A stretch of DNA of 64,000 bases, taken from the NCBI RefSeq assembly GCF_033439725.1, contig NW_026944385.1, positions 3,009,001 to 3,073,000 of the forward strand. Reading direction: 5' to 3'. The DNA is from Neurospora tetraspora. Lineage: Eukaryota > Ascomycota > Sordariomycetes > Sordariales > Sordariaceae. Positions 10,797 through 23,580 of the stretch are shown in pieces; the first letter of the stretch is position 1, and each line of letters begins with the position of its first letter. The notes beneath the pieces are model-generated. The model was not told where the DNA came from. It saw only the letters and a program-made list of their open reading frames with translations, and did not search any database. The position numbers were made by a program, and so were the translations under genes.

Positions 10797-12100
10797 ATGA
10801 GCTACCACGATTCTCGCGACAGACACCCCCTTCCGACCCAAACCTTCCGGTCCGAATCGGGGTACTCCTCGCCCGCCCCGGGCTCCGGTGCCCAAACACC
10901 AACAGGGTCGGGGGCCGGCAGCTCCCAATCACCAGGACTAGTCTCCAGTATTTTTGGGGGTCTGATTCGACGTTTCTCCGCCGAAACACCGTCCCTCACC
11001 CACTCGCATTCATACCCAGCAGACAGTTCACACTCCCACTCCCACGCCCACGCCCACAACAACAACGGCGTCGACGGAGTCTACGTTCCCCCCCGATTTC
11101 ATGAAACCATCCAAAGAACCGTATCACCAATGCAGCCGCCTCCACTGGAACCCGTGCAGCTCAAGGGGTTTGCACCGGACACCCCTCACTCGGCCAGGAT
11201 ATTAACACAGGCGATCGCGGAGGAGATACGGATTATGGTGCCGACGAGGCTCAGCATCGTGGACGAGTGGAATTTGATCTACAGTCTGGACCAGGACGGG
11301 GCAAGTCTGGGGACGCTTTACGATAAGTGTGCAAAGTATTCCGGACGACGAGTGGGATTCGTGCTGGTTATCAAAGATGCCGAGGGTGGTGTAAGTTACC
11401 TACCCCCCTCTCCCTCCCTCTGTTCACTCCATCTTCGGCCTTCCCTCCCTCCATCCCTATATATTACTGTCGAAACCCGTCACCCAAAGGAAACACAGAC
11501 AAAAAAAAAAGTCCAAATGCTTACCTCGCACCCTCCCACAACATTCAGATCTTCGGCGCCTACCTATCCGACCACCCCCACCCAGCGCCCAAATACTATG
11601 GAACAGGCGAATGTTTCCTCTGGCGCGCTTCCGTCATGGCCTCCCTCCCGCCTCCTCCCTCCGCCGACACCACGAACCTGCGAGGCCGAACATCCACCAT
11701 TTCGTCAGTCGGAACGGGCACGGACACGGCCACGAACCACAGCAGCGGCGACGGTCTTGCCTCATCTACCGTTTCGAGAGCCAACACGGCAGCAACATCA
11801 CCCCATAACGGCAGCGTAGACGATCTACTTGCTTCCTCGACCGACGGCATCGATCAAACCACCATCCGCTTCAAGGCCTTCCCCTACAGCGGCGTGAACG
11901 AGTACTACATCCTGTGCGAGTCGCATTTTTTGAGTCTGGGCGCTGGCGATGGCAAGTACGGGTTGTGGCTGGATGACGGGCTGGACAAGGGGGTGAGCTC
12001 TACGAGTGAGACGTTTGGGAATGAGCAGCTTAGCGATCAGGGGGAGAAGTTTTCGGTTTTGGGGGTGGAGGTTTGGGTTATTGGGTCTGGGGGGTTATGA
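10797..12100 (+). CDS. oxr1: TLDc-domain oxidation resistance protein (OXR1 type)
   Basis: Two exons, 10797-11390 and 11549-12100, give 381 residues. The intron has a GTAAGT donor and a CAG acceptor and falls between DAEGG and IFGAYL of the TLDc domain. Residues 1-125 are a low-complexity Ser/Pro/His-rich arm with an HSHSHAHAH run. The TLDc domain spans about 130-381: RLSIVDEWNLIYSLDQDG, SLGTLYDKC, GAYLSDHP, GTGECFLW, FPYSGVNEYYILCE, and the closing GLWLDDGLDKG...EVWVIG. TLDc proteins protect against oxidative damage and bind the V-ATPase. The fungal member is usually annotated as mitochondrial Oxr1, but location cannot be read from this sequence. A Ser/Thr-rich insert of about 75 residues (227-301) interrupts the domain. 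Transcription converges on mak-2. Confidence 0.9.
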
Positions 12101-12737
12101 TGCCTCTTGCCTTGCTAGCGGGAAGAGGAGGCTGGGATGACTTTTGGGACTGATGTGCTATCATTTCTGACAAGTCTTTGGGGCCATCACTAAACTGAGT
12201 ATGGATATGGAAATTTGGTGGCGTAAGGCGTCATGTTATGGTGGGTTTTGGCTTGATGAAGCAAAAAGGAAAAGGGAACCTGGATGGGCATACATACCAG
12301 GTACAGACCTTGTAATAGTGTCTTGATTTAGCCAGTCTTTGTATCATAATATACCCTTCACTCACTCGCGGAACCGAACATTTCCTTACTCGATTCCTTG
12401 ACCACGAAGCGAACACGACGAAAGACACATCATCATCAGCTCAGGGTTGAGTATCTAGATTCAAATTCATGACAGTACGGAACGGGATCCGGTTTAAGCA
12501 AGCCATAAGAGCGTATCAAGACCGCAAAGGAAACGTAAAAAATCGACTTCCCCTCCACCACGCTCATCTAGGCCACATTGTCCAGATATCTCCCCTTCCT
12601 TCAACATTCGCCATCAAATGCTGGAAAAGCATATCCCACGTCTCCCTGATATCTCCTACGTCCCATCGAGAGGACCAAGTAAACTGACATTGTTCCAACA
12701 CTCTCCTTCAAACCGTCCTGATTTGGTAGTAGACATT
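12101..12737. other. Convergent 3' spacer between the oxr1-type gene and mak-2
   Basis: The 3' UTRs of two convergent genes should share this interval. No coding signal was recognised. Confidence 0.5.
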
Positions 12738-14007
<1,270 letters not shown>

Positions 14008-16443
14008 TTCGACGTGTCCCTGGGGGGTTGTTTACGGGAAACAAAGACTGTCTAGGGACAGTAAGTGGTTCGGTTGTTTCGCCGACTCGAAGGTTGAAAA
14101 TACTTGTGTTGTGTGACAACGGAGGCGTTGATCGCGAGTCAACGGGCGCTACTGAATGAGGGGATTCGTCTGTTGGAGTGGGGTCTGTCCAAGATCCCAG
14201 TCGAGTCGCGCAGTCGAGGGGCCGTCGACGATGGTTGCGATCCAAGAACAAGTACGGTAGGTATTGCTCAACACCGAGTTGTTGTTGTTTGTAGAAAGAG
14301 TGTAGGTTGTAAAGGAAGTGACCGTCGCCAAGGGGATGTGATGGGAGTAGAAATGCGGGGGCCTGGCCGGTTGGTTCAGGTTGCGTTGTTGCGTTGTTGT
14401 AGCGGGAGGTGGTGGTGGCGGAGGGGTTGGGCGCGAATTCTACCTAGGCTGTCTTGAGAAAGGCTGCTTGCTATGATTAGCTGTTGACACACAACTCAGG
14501 GTGCAGGTGAGGTATCCATTCAATTAATGAGGGATCAAATGGAACGAATGCAGTGCAACACTGGGCTTGCGTTGCTGGCTTCCTTTCCACTCTTCGGCGA
14601 GCCTCGACTGCCAAGCGGCGCACCTCAGATCCGGGATGATGAAGTTGAGTGGATGTCAGTGTGTCCAGGGGTTATCATAGAAAGCCAAGGTCCGGCTCTT
14701 TCAACACTGTGATATCAGATGGACGATCAGGTGGTGCGCAGTCGAGCACTTCCACTTGGGCGGTCTGTCCTGCAAGTGAACCACGAGAATGTGAAAGCGG
14801 GCCTGGCGGGACGAGTCTAGACGTTTGTCGACACTTACACGTATACCTCAAGCTTCCAAGACGATATCGGGGTGTTTGGTGGTGGAAATGCTATCAAGAT
14901 AACGAGGAACCGGCCGAGCAAGAAGACAAGAGAAGCTCTCTTACGAAGGATGGGTCAAGGGGAAGTTATCGAGCTGATGAGGAATAACCAGGAGAAAATG
15001 ACAGGAGGGTCGAGGCCCCAACTACTTCACTGCTTCACACAGCTTCTCTTCTGGAGCAATGTTGACGCCGAACAAAGTGCGACAAGGAGTCCCCAGCGGA
15101 AGCTCAGACCACGTTGTCATTGTTGGTGGGGCTCATTCAGAATCGTCAAACGCATCAAGGAGACCGGGAACTCCGTCGCCAGCGGGGTTCAGCTCGCTGA
15201 CGGTCGGCTGGGCCAGGGGCACAACCTCAACAATGGAATCCTCGGCTTCTTCTTCCTTCCCGTTCACATATAGAGACTGCCCCTGGGCTACAACATAATA
15301 CATCCTCGTGCCTCAACTACAGTAGCACGAGGAGCGGGATGATGTGCCCTCAGTCTACGGTTTCACATACACGTACAGGAACATGGAAATGCATCGCGGT
15401 ATCAGCACCTTGGCGGCTAATCAGCCGTGCCAGCAGCCTCTAGAGCCTGGCTCAGCCTGGGCACCGGTACTTCTAGAGGTGTCACCTTGTCCCTCTGGAT
15501 ACCCTTTCCGTTCATCTTCACGTCTCTTTCTCCCGTTCCGTCTTTTTTGGTGCTCCTGAATGTTTCTTCTGCCCGTGGCCAGTCTGTATGCGACCTCCTG
15601 CAGCCCTGTGAGGAAACGTCGAGAACCTCAAATCGTGTTTCCAGAACATGAAGTACCCATTCAGTGGGCCCGTCTCATTCCCTCAAAACCAGCATAATCC
15701 CACCACGGTCTGTATATATGTATCCGCTCCCTACTAGGCAACCCATACTTAATTTGAGTTATGACTACGCACCAATACAGACAACTCATTTGTTCCCAAT
15801 ATCTCTTCTCCTTTTCTTTGTCGACAATGCCGAACATGTTGGGGGGACAAATGCGTACAGTATCTACAATATCATAGGTCCACAAGCCATTGCCAGTTAA
15901 GCGCCCGGGCTAGGCCAACACCCGAGCCTGACTGGTCGGTTTCCCTTTCTTCGAACAAGACGAAGCTCTCGGCGTGTGTCTCAGGTCCCTCTCCTCTGGG
16001 GAGAGTTTTCCCCGTTCGTTTCACAAAAGAGGCCCGGGCGGTTACAGGGCCCAACTTTGAAGCCAAGCGAGTGTACCCGTTCGGGAGGAATTCTGGCCAA
16101 GTTGGTGGTGGTGGTGGTGATATCTGAAGAGGATGAGATCAAATACTAAAGACAGACGGAGACACCTTACTGCATTCGATCTATCAGCTTTATAAATAGT
16201 GAAACAAGGAACATGGGGGGAAAGGAAGCGGATACAAGTCCAAAGCGACCTATGTGACCTGGTGAAACAGTAACATTACCATTGCCAGACACGCAGTCGC
16301 AAGCTGGCCAAAGACGAGCTAAAACAGGAGAGAAAACCCCCCCCCCCCCCAAAAAAAAAAAGAAAAAAAAAAAGAAAAAAAAAAAAAAAGAAAAGGCAAC
16401 GAACAAAATCTCACCAGGTCGAAAATATGTCACTGGGACATCG
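14008..16443. other. Long gene-free region upstream of mak-2
   Basis: Roughly 2.4 kb without a convincing gene. Small frames of 60-140 codons occur on both strands, but none has a recognisable motif. The interval should carry the mak-2 promoter and 5' leader; an untranslated RNA cannot be excluded. Confidence 0.45.
16337..16389. repeat. C14 run followed by interrupted poly-A
   Basis: Fourteen C residues (16337-16350) are followed by A runs broken by single G bases up to about 16389. Homopolymers of this size mutate easily and are prone to sequencing length errors. No gene is affected. Confidence 0.9.
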
Positions 16444-16451
16444 AAAAAAAA
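16444..16451 (-). terminator. Pol III T-run terminator of tRNA-Gln
   Basis: Eight A residues on the plus strand (T8 on the transcribed strand) lie eleven bases beyond the 3' end of the minus-strand tRNA, as expected for RNA polymerase III termination. Confidence 0.75.
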
Positions 16452-16462
16452 GTCAAAAGTGA

Positions 16463-16555
16463 AGGTCGTACCCGGAATCGAACCGGGGTTGCCGGAATGT
16501 TCTGATGGTTTTGGAGACTCAGAATCCGGAGTGATAACCGCTACACTATACAACC
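16463..16555 (-). tRNA. tRNA-Gln (anticodon CTG) with 21-nt intron
   Basis: Read on the minus strand, the acceptor stem pairs GGTTGTA (16555-16549) with TACGACC (16470-16464), discriminator T. The A box TAGTGTAGCGG and B box GGTTCGATTCC are intact. The anticodon stem CCGGA pairs with TCCGG after removal of a 21-nt intron beginning after position 37. The loop reads TTCTGAT, anticodon CTG, decoding CAG glutamine codons. A T8 terminator follows. The tRNA-Asp gene in this window has an intron of the same length. Confidence 0.93.
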
Positions 16556-16971
16556 ATTTGTTATGGATTGGCGTCGGATAGTAGTCCAAGTACTCCATCT
16601 GGGTCCCACATCCTTCAGAGGCATCGCAACAAGCTGTAGATGAGGCACTATGAAGCGTGTCAAGCCACGCCTGCGGTATCGATTTTCACCTAAATGTCAT
16701 AGCATTTGTTTACGGGTCACAATGGGAGTAATCCCGGATAGATTGTATGAAAAACCATTCTTAAGAATATTACATTGTGTTTGTCATGCGAGTCCGCTTC
16801 TTCTGCGTCTGTCCGCCACATGCACCCCTGTCTCTTTTCTTTACACCCGCTCAAACACCTCAAGATAAACATGTTCTGACTGAATACTGCCATCGGCATC
16901 CTTCGCTTGCCGCCGTCACATATAAATATCGAGGATCCATTTTCGCCCGCTAGGATGGTATGTGAATGCCA
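16556..16971. other. Short spacer between tRNA-Gln and sec24
   Basis: This should contain the sec24 3' UTR and the upstream flank of tRNA-Gln. Nothing else recognised. Confidence 0.5.
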
Positions 16972-19900
16972 TCACTGCACAACCTGTTGCAAGTCTGTTA
17001 GCGCCCCAGATCCGCTTTCCAACCATTGGCAGTAAAACAGAAAAGCAGCAGCAACAAGAACAATGCAAAACGAGGCTTTTAGTGACTCACCTTCTCCCTC
17101 AGCATGCCCATCCACTGTTGGAAGCTCATCCCCTGATCCGCCCGGTCTTCCACCAAGAGAGTCTGAGCCCACAGCTTAAGGCTTGGTTCACCATCCTCCC
17201 TGACAATGTACAGATGAGGCAACGTGATGCTGCCAACACCCTTGCTCTTGTGGTCTCTGCTCTTGGCAATCACGTTCCGGACACGCTCGTTGAAGTCATT
17301 GTCCAGCTCAGGCAGAGTTCCCTTTCCAACAGCAACCTGAGTGCGTTCCTGCACTCCGAATACATCCAGGATAAGCTGAGGCACAGCGTCACGACCAACC
17401 CAGAGGAATTGCGTTTGGCCATCGTCGATAAGGTACAAGCCGAATGGAACGAAGCGCTCCGAGGAGAGATTCATAGGTGGTGGGAGGACAATCTGGCTCG
17501 TCTCCGGGTCGGGGAAACCGGCATTGTCAGGCATGTCGTGCAGCGAGTATAGCCTGGGGTAGATGTACTGCATGAGCAGCGGCAAAGGAAGGGTAGAGAG
17601 CAGGCAGAGGGCAGCAGAGCGAATATCCGAAGGAATAAGCGCCGACTTCCTCAAACCAACGTGCTTGGTCAAGCCCAGGCAAAGGGCAGGTAGACCACGA
17701 AGGTTAGACGGGAACTGAAGGCCGCCACCCATACTTCCTCCACCCAGCTCCTTCCTGAAGGTCTGCAGAAGCTCGGTGATTTTCTGCTGAGGCAGATCCC
17801 TTGCCGCGTCCAGGGAATTACCGAGGGCCTTTTCAACCGCCTTGTGACTGAAGTAGGTAGCGATAGCGCACTGATCGGCCGAGGCGTAGACATCGGCAAG
17901 GTTGGTGGTGGTTGGCAAAGCCAGAGTCATGACACGAATGCGACGCTCACCATTGCAGGTGGTATGTAGTACCGCTGTCTGCAAGCAAACAAAGTTCTTG
18001 GTAAGGTTCTCATCGATGGCAACCTCAACGACGTAGCACTGATCACGGGGGAAAGCCGGGAAAGCGCACAAGTCAGAGCTTCTGTTAAAGAAGTTACCGT
18101 AAAAAGTGCTCATCCGCAGTCCAGTAGTAGCCCTAACACGGAGGACGGCCTCAAGGCCAATCTCAGACGACAGGTAGTCGCTGAATTCGGACGCAAACTT
18201 GACAGCATCCTCAGCCCTAGCGGCGTTCCATCCCGGGTAGAACCATGTTTGACCACCAGTGTACCGCGGGAGGTTGCTCAAGGAGGCCACATCCTGATAC
18301 TGGGAAGAGAAGAGGAACATGTCGATAGACACTTGGTTCTTGGAGCACTCGACGGCGAAGCTCTTGTAGAACGAATTGGCGGTCTGCAGCAGCCCGCTTT
18401 CTTTGGACGTGCCGAGAAGCTTCTTGTCTTCTCTCATCTCGAGCTTTCCATAACCCACGTTAGGCAGAGAGGAGCTCAGCACCACAATCTTGCCGCCGAG
18501 GGGGGCAATAAGCTTGTGACCGGCCCTGAGAGCCGAACCCATGCAGTTTCCGTTGCTCTGGTTGTTCGCAAACATCTCGGGCAACTTATTGAGGAAGCTT
18601 TCGATGTTCTGCCGGCACTCGGTGAGGGGGACCAGCAACTCCCCGGGAACAGGGAGGAATGGCTCATCCAGATCGCTGACCACAAGCATGCTCGTCTCAC
18701 CATTTTCCTCCGTGTCTCTCGGAACTGAGAAGTAATGCAGGCTCGAGTCCACGGCGATGAATCCAAGGCGGGTGCGGCGATCGGCATTCGGTATCCTGTC
18801 GAGGCTGTCCAGAATTGTTCTTGCGCTGGTGGCCAAGAGACCCGTAGAGACAGCCGCGTAGCTGACATCAAACAAGAAAAGGTAGACCAGGGGTTGAGGG
18901 GGCCTAACCATATACTCCTGGGGCGCAACGAACTCAACAACCGCATGGTTTAGCTCATGCCGTTGCCATCTATCCACGCTCTTCTGGGCCGCCGCATCCC
19001 AATCAAAGGCCTGGGGAACATCGTTGGTAAGGTTGCACATGTTGCAGCGCCATCTGTGGCCGTGATCAAGGAAGGTCACGAATGGGTTGATGTAGGATCG
19101 ACATCTTCGGCAGCGCGAGATTACTTGGTCTTGCACAACAGGGACCGGATCGTCCAAGTCATGAAGAGCTGCATATGGCTGAATAACGAGCGCAAAGGGC
19201 AGCTTGCTCTTCTTGAGCAACGAGTGGGTGGTGGGTACGGCATTCAACGTGGATCGCACATACTTTGGCGCGCAGTTGGCATCTGGGGAAGGGGTAACGC
19301 TAGACTGAAAACAGAAAGTCAGCAATGGGCACATAGGCCAACTCGGGAAGCCAAAGAGCTTACATTAGGGGGAAGAATAATGGGGGGAGGCGGCAGCTCG
19401 AGTTCGGCGACATTAAAGGGCTGGTTGAGTAGATCGGTGGGATAAAGCTGGTTCGCAGGACCCCTCGCCTGGGCAGGGAGTTGCTGCGGCTGCTGCGGCT
19501 GTCCTCCAAAGCCCATAGACTGGATGCCGGCCGTGATGCCGGCAACACCTCCGGGGGCAGGGCCAACGGCGGCCGGAGCAGCACCCTGGGAGTAGTAGGC
19601 ATCAGGGGCCTGATAGCCTCCGACTCCGGGTACGGCAGGCTGAGGCGCGCCGTACGGTGTTGTCGGAGCGCCGTATGCCGGTTGTTGGACATCTTGTGCC
19701 GGATATCCACCAAATCCTGGTGCTGCTGGCTGAGGGATTCCGTATTGCGCTGCTGCTGGCTGGCCGCCTACTACGGCGTTGCCTCCTGTGGCAACCTCGA
19801 ATGCCTGGGCGGCGTATGCTCTCTTCTTCTTCTTGCCATGCTCGGCGCCGTGCTGCGAGGCGGCTGCCGGCGGAGGAGAGGCCGAGCTACCGTATGCTTG

Positions 19901-19990
19901 TTGAGCGGGATCAACGGGATATTGGGGCTGCTCGCCGTACTGCTGGGGGGGATACTGGCCGTAGCCATCGTTGGGAGGAGGAGCCGCCAT
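16972..19990 (-). CDS. sec24: COPII coat protein SEC24
   Basis: Cargo-binding subunit of the COPII coat at ER exit sites; it pairs with Sec23 and is recruited by Sar1-GTP. Three exons: 19364-19990, 17091-19304 and a terminal exon 16972-16983, total 950 residues. The N-terminal 200 residues are Pro/Gln/Ala/Gly-rich and disordered. The zinc finger uses Cys274, Cys277, Cys296 and Cys299 (CRRC...CNMC). The trunk domain follows ([15 protein letters not shown]), then beta-sandwich and helical regions, and the C-terminal gelsolin-like domain ([18 protein letters not shown]). Reading straight on past 17091 adds only SH and a stop. Splicing at GTGAGT to a CAACAG acceptor instead gives a conserved-looking end LREKVVQ, so I include the three-codon last exon. 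Introns match consensus. Confidence 0.94.
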
Positions 19991-21579
19991 GGTGTTGTCC
20001 GCTGCTCGGTTCTCTGATGGCGCGAGAGATTACGGTGGTCGGGCCTCGTTGAGCAAAGTAACAATGGCTGGAACCTCTTGGTGGGTATGTCGATGACGCT
20101 TGTGGCGCGCGAGAGGAACGGCGAAAGGAGTCAGGGGACAAGTCGTGGGTGTTGCGAAGCGGCGGGGGGCGGTGGAGAGAGTTGGTGATTTGAGGCGCGC
20201 TTGGAAGTTGACAGCTCTCGATTTACGACAACAGCATCGGGCGCCGGGCGGCGAGGGGCTACACCTATCAGACCTATCAATCAGGAGGACAGGAGCTAGG
20301 AAGCCAAACTGGCCTTAGCTGCCTCGCTTCGGGCGGAGTACCAACGGGAGTGTCCACACAGGCTGGGGCCAGGCAGCTGGGGTAATGGTTCGTACCTACC
20401 AAGTATCGCCGCACCTTCGAGGTGTTGGACAATGCGCTGTGTGATAAACACATAGAGCTCGAGGCACCCCACTAGTTGTGGGTATCAGGCCGGTGGAGTG
20501 CAGATGAGAGTTACGGTAAGGGTAAGAAACTGTAACTTACATGCTTTCATCTCATGCAGCACGTGATGCTCAGGCCTCTAATTAGTTCACTTATAACCGA
20601 CCTAATTTCATACACCAATGCATTCCCTACACCCCGAGTTTCGATGGAGGCCATGTGTTTTTACTTGGACAACTGCTAACCAAGAGGGTTCTCAAATCCG
20701 CAAACTTTATTGTTTGTTCCTGCATCTGTAGCTGGAGACAGATGTCACCAACGCGAGGTTGAGCTTATGACGGGAGGGAGCTTCAGCGGCACGGACCCCA
20801 CAGTGGGCAATCACGGGTAGATCGGCTCGAGAATGGGTACATCTCGCGATACATCTAGCAAGGTAACAACAACACCTGACACACAAACGCCAGCTCCAAG
20901 CAACATGCCGAGCATTTTCATGTGAACGGAGGAACGGGTGAGACGGGAAATATGAACATCGCAATGCAGTGAATCTCGGCAATCTAGGCACAGTGGCCCG
21001 GGCGTATTTGGGAGAAGCACCTTCCTGATGTTCGAGCATACATATTTATACGGCTATACCCGCTATCGCGTTCTGCCCGTTTGCACTGCCGTCTTTCATC
21101 CCGCTTTCAGGATTGAAGAGTGCAGGTAGTATTTATAATTCAGGATTTTATAACCTAAACCCTTCTATGGTCCTCACCACTTCCTCATCTCCGTCCCACC
21201 TAGCTAGCGTGCCACGAATACCTCTACACCGAGTACCACGCGGGTTGCTCTAACTCGGCCTATTTCGAAACACACATCTTACTCACAGCCTACCTACTAT
21301 CAGCTTGGTGACACTTAAGTTGACTCGGATCATCAATATATCGAAATACATTCCCTCCTACCGTTTGAGCGAGACTCGGAATCTTAGGACCCGGTCGCCA
21401 CTTAGAAGTCAGACGATTTCCCCCGTTGGCATACCCTGTGCTCGACGAGAAACACCCAGGACAAAGTACAGCAAAAAACACAGTTATTTGGGACATTCCC
21501 TCGATTTGATTTCGTCTAAATCGACAACACTCACCAACAATTCGACTTCAAGCCGAACTCTGGAAATTGTTGTTCGAAA
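19991..21579. other. Region upstream of sec24 and of a small membrane-protein gene
   Basis: About 1.6 kb between divergently transcribed genes. It includes CACGTG at about 20560-20565 (E-box/GATA-poor context). Short frames such as the one at 20707-21039 on the minus strand have no recognisable domain. It should carry both promoters and long leaders. Confidence 0.45.
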
Positions 21580-21996
21580 ATGGCCCCTTCATCAGCCTTC
21601 AGGTATGACATCATTCCTCGCTTCCTTCTGCGCGGCCCCGCCATCAAAACGAACGTCCAGCAACATATGATTCAAAACTACAAAAAGCTAACAAAAACCA
21701 GCCAAATCCTCCCTCTCATCCTCACATTAGTCGTCGTAGCCGGTATCGGTTTCGTGGTCTATCAAGTATACCTATCGGCCCTCCAATTCCGCGACAACAC
21801 GGCCCAGCGCATGGAGCGCAAGAACCTCGCCTTTTCCAAAGACGGCGGTCTGCGCGTGAGTGTCAAGGACGTCGGCGACGAAACCTACCTGGACCGGACG
21901 CAGAGCTGGTTCGTGAAGGCGTGGGAGTTGGGCGTGGAGGAGGAGAACGCGAACAAGAAGAGAAAGAAGACGGGAATGTTCAGAAAGGCGGCCTAG
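21580..21996 (+). CDS. Small single-pass membrane protein, unknown function
   Basis: Two models share the same end. Spliced, with exons 21580-21602 and 21702-21996, the product has 105 residues: MAPSSAFS, a membrane segment at about residues 9-31 (ILPLILTLVVVAGIGFVVYQ), then a charged soluble part with GGLRVSVKDVGDE and a Lys-rich tail. The intron has a GTATGA donor, a perfect GCTAAC branch site and a CAG acceptor. It is 99 nt long and free of stops, so the unspliced frame also reads through, giving 138 residues with a basic segment before the membrane span. I favour the spliced form because of the branch site. The pattern of a short N terminus, one span and a soluble domain resembles small mitochondrial inner-membrane or ER proteins. 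I do not recognise the family. Confidence 0.72.
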   Translation: MAPSSAFRYDIIPRFLLRGPAIKTNVQQHMIQNYKKLTKTSQILPLILTLVVVAGIGFVVYQVYLSALQFRDNTAQRMERKNLAFSKDGGLRVSVKDVGDETYLDRTQSWFVKAWELGVEEENANKKRKKTGMFRKAA

Positions 21997-22545
21997 AATG
22001 TCGCTGAGGGATGGGTAGCTGGGGTGTTCAGTGGGGTGGATGTGAAGATCAACGAGAAAGGAGACAAGAAAGAGACGTAACGGAAAAGGGTGCCGGTATG
22101 TGAGAGAGCAAAGATGCAGTGCTCTGATAGGGCTGGGTGACTTGAAGCGTGTAAGCGGTCCGGAGGGCAATTGGGTGCTTCTTGCAGCCACGCTCCGTGT
22201 TGAATTACACTCGAGACTATTTGATGGGATACTGGTGATAAGTACCGATTGGCAGTGGCCGCCGTTGGACTGTGATCGTGACTCGAGGCCAACATGAAGA
22301 CCGAGGTTGCTGCGGGATGGGCTATTATGTTACCTGAGCAGCTATCACCAGCCACTTGTTTGTGCAAGAATCAAATGCACTATGCACTACCCATCAGATT
22401 GTCAGATATTCATGCCCACTGCCATTGAAGAGCTAGGCCCCTTGACACTGCTGTCTAGCTTAATAAACGCTCGCTCAGCCTTGTATCTCCAGCCATCGAT
22501 GCCTCTTCGGGTTAACAGTCCAACAGTTACCTCGATAACCACACA
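21997..22545. other. Convergent spacer, nothing recognised
   Basis: The 3' ends of the small membrane-protein gene (plus) and the DUF1917 gene (minus) face each other across this interval. No other feature is visible. Confidence 0.5.
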
Positions 22546-23580
22546 TTATATCGGTTCGCCCTGTTCTCCCTTCAAAGCTTCTAGAAGCTCCCAGCACTCA
22601 GTCGAGGTATACTGTGGGCACACAGTTTTGTTAGTTCTTGGGCGATACCATGCAAAACAATCTTGGACAGGATGTCCTGGAATGCAACACTGTTCGATGG
22701 ATATCAATACTCACCAGTGAAGTCTTCAGACCCCATTGGTTATGGGCATAAAGATTCACATGCGATAAAGCTTCTGCATATGAATCCACAGTCAGTCCCT
22801 CTACCGCCTAGTAGTACGCAAACAATGTTGGGGGTAAGATGTCATGCGGAAACGAACCAGACTTGTAATAATACTCTTTTTTCGGATCTAGGACCCCAAG
22901 CTTCTCAAGCTTCTCCAGCAGTCTCGCAGCCTCCGCCTTATCCCGGAAGTCTTTGGAGAAGACCTTCACCAGCTCGCCATCCGATTGTGGCCTACTGACT
23001 ACGCCACCGCGCCTCAGGGACGCTTCCGACCCCAGCTCGTTTTTCACCGTGGCCGTGACGATCTTCCTCCAGACCTCCTCCACCCGGTCAGGCGGTACAT
23101 AGAGTAACCACTTACCCATTCTTAGTTCGCAGGCGTCGGCCAGACGGGTGAGGTTCCTCATCACCTCCACCCGCTCCGTTATCACGTTGCCCAGATCGCG
23201 CTTCCCGTCGGCCTCGACGCTGGTGCCGTAGAACTTGATGAAATCGGTGAACATCCTCAGTCGCTCCTCGCCGGCCTTGCTGTAGGTCCACCGGGCCGGC
23301 TTCCAGCGTGGCGGCGCATAGGGGTTGGCGACCCGGATGAAGTTTTTGTATACGTTTTGAGTGCGGGCTAGGAAATCGTCAACGGTCTCGCGAAGCTGCC
23401 AGGAAACCAGATTGCCGGCGTAGGGGTTGTAGAGGGGACGCCCTTCGGCATCCTTGAAGAATATGCGAGGGGGCTTGGTCTCTTTCCGGGCAATGGGATA
23501 CCACTTCTCCCACCAGTCGTCTACGTCGTAGGTCTCTAAACCAGTCTCTGGCTTTGAGACTGTTTTGTTTTGGTGTTTTC
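22546..23580 (-). CDS. DUF1917/BLES03-like protein (5' end unresolved)
   Basis: Three exons can be traced: 22858-23580, 22715-22773 and 22546-22611. The main exon begins at a strong acceptor (TGCTAAC branch, CACAG) and reads VDDWWEKWYPIARKE..., MGKWLLYVPPDRVEEVWRKI, then VKVFSKDFRDKAEA and KKEYYYKS. The small exons add NQWGLKTSLYTS and ECWELLEALKG before a TAA. The GKW...VW..I..A, VF.KD.RD and W.L..SLY.S motifs fit the DUF1917 family (human C11orf68/BLES03), whose fold resembles eIF4E but whose cellular role is not established. The first intron uses an uncommon GTTCGT donor. There is no in-frame ATG near the start of the main exon, so one or more 5' exons lie upstream (23600-24180). The donor there could not be fixed. 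Confidence 0.75.

Noticed and set aside
16167-16598. 143-codon minus-strand frame with a poly-Phe run
   Set aside because: It runs through tRNA-Gln and the homopolymer tract; not a real coding region.
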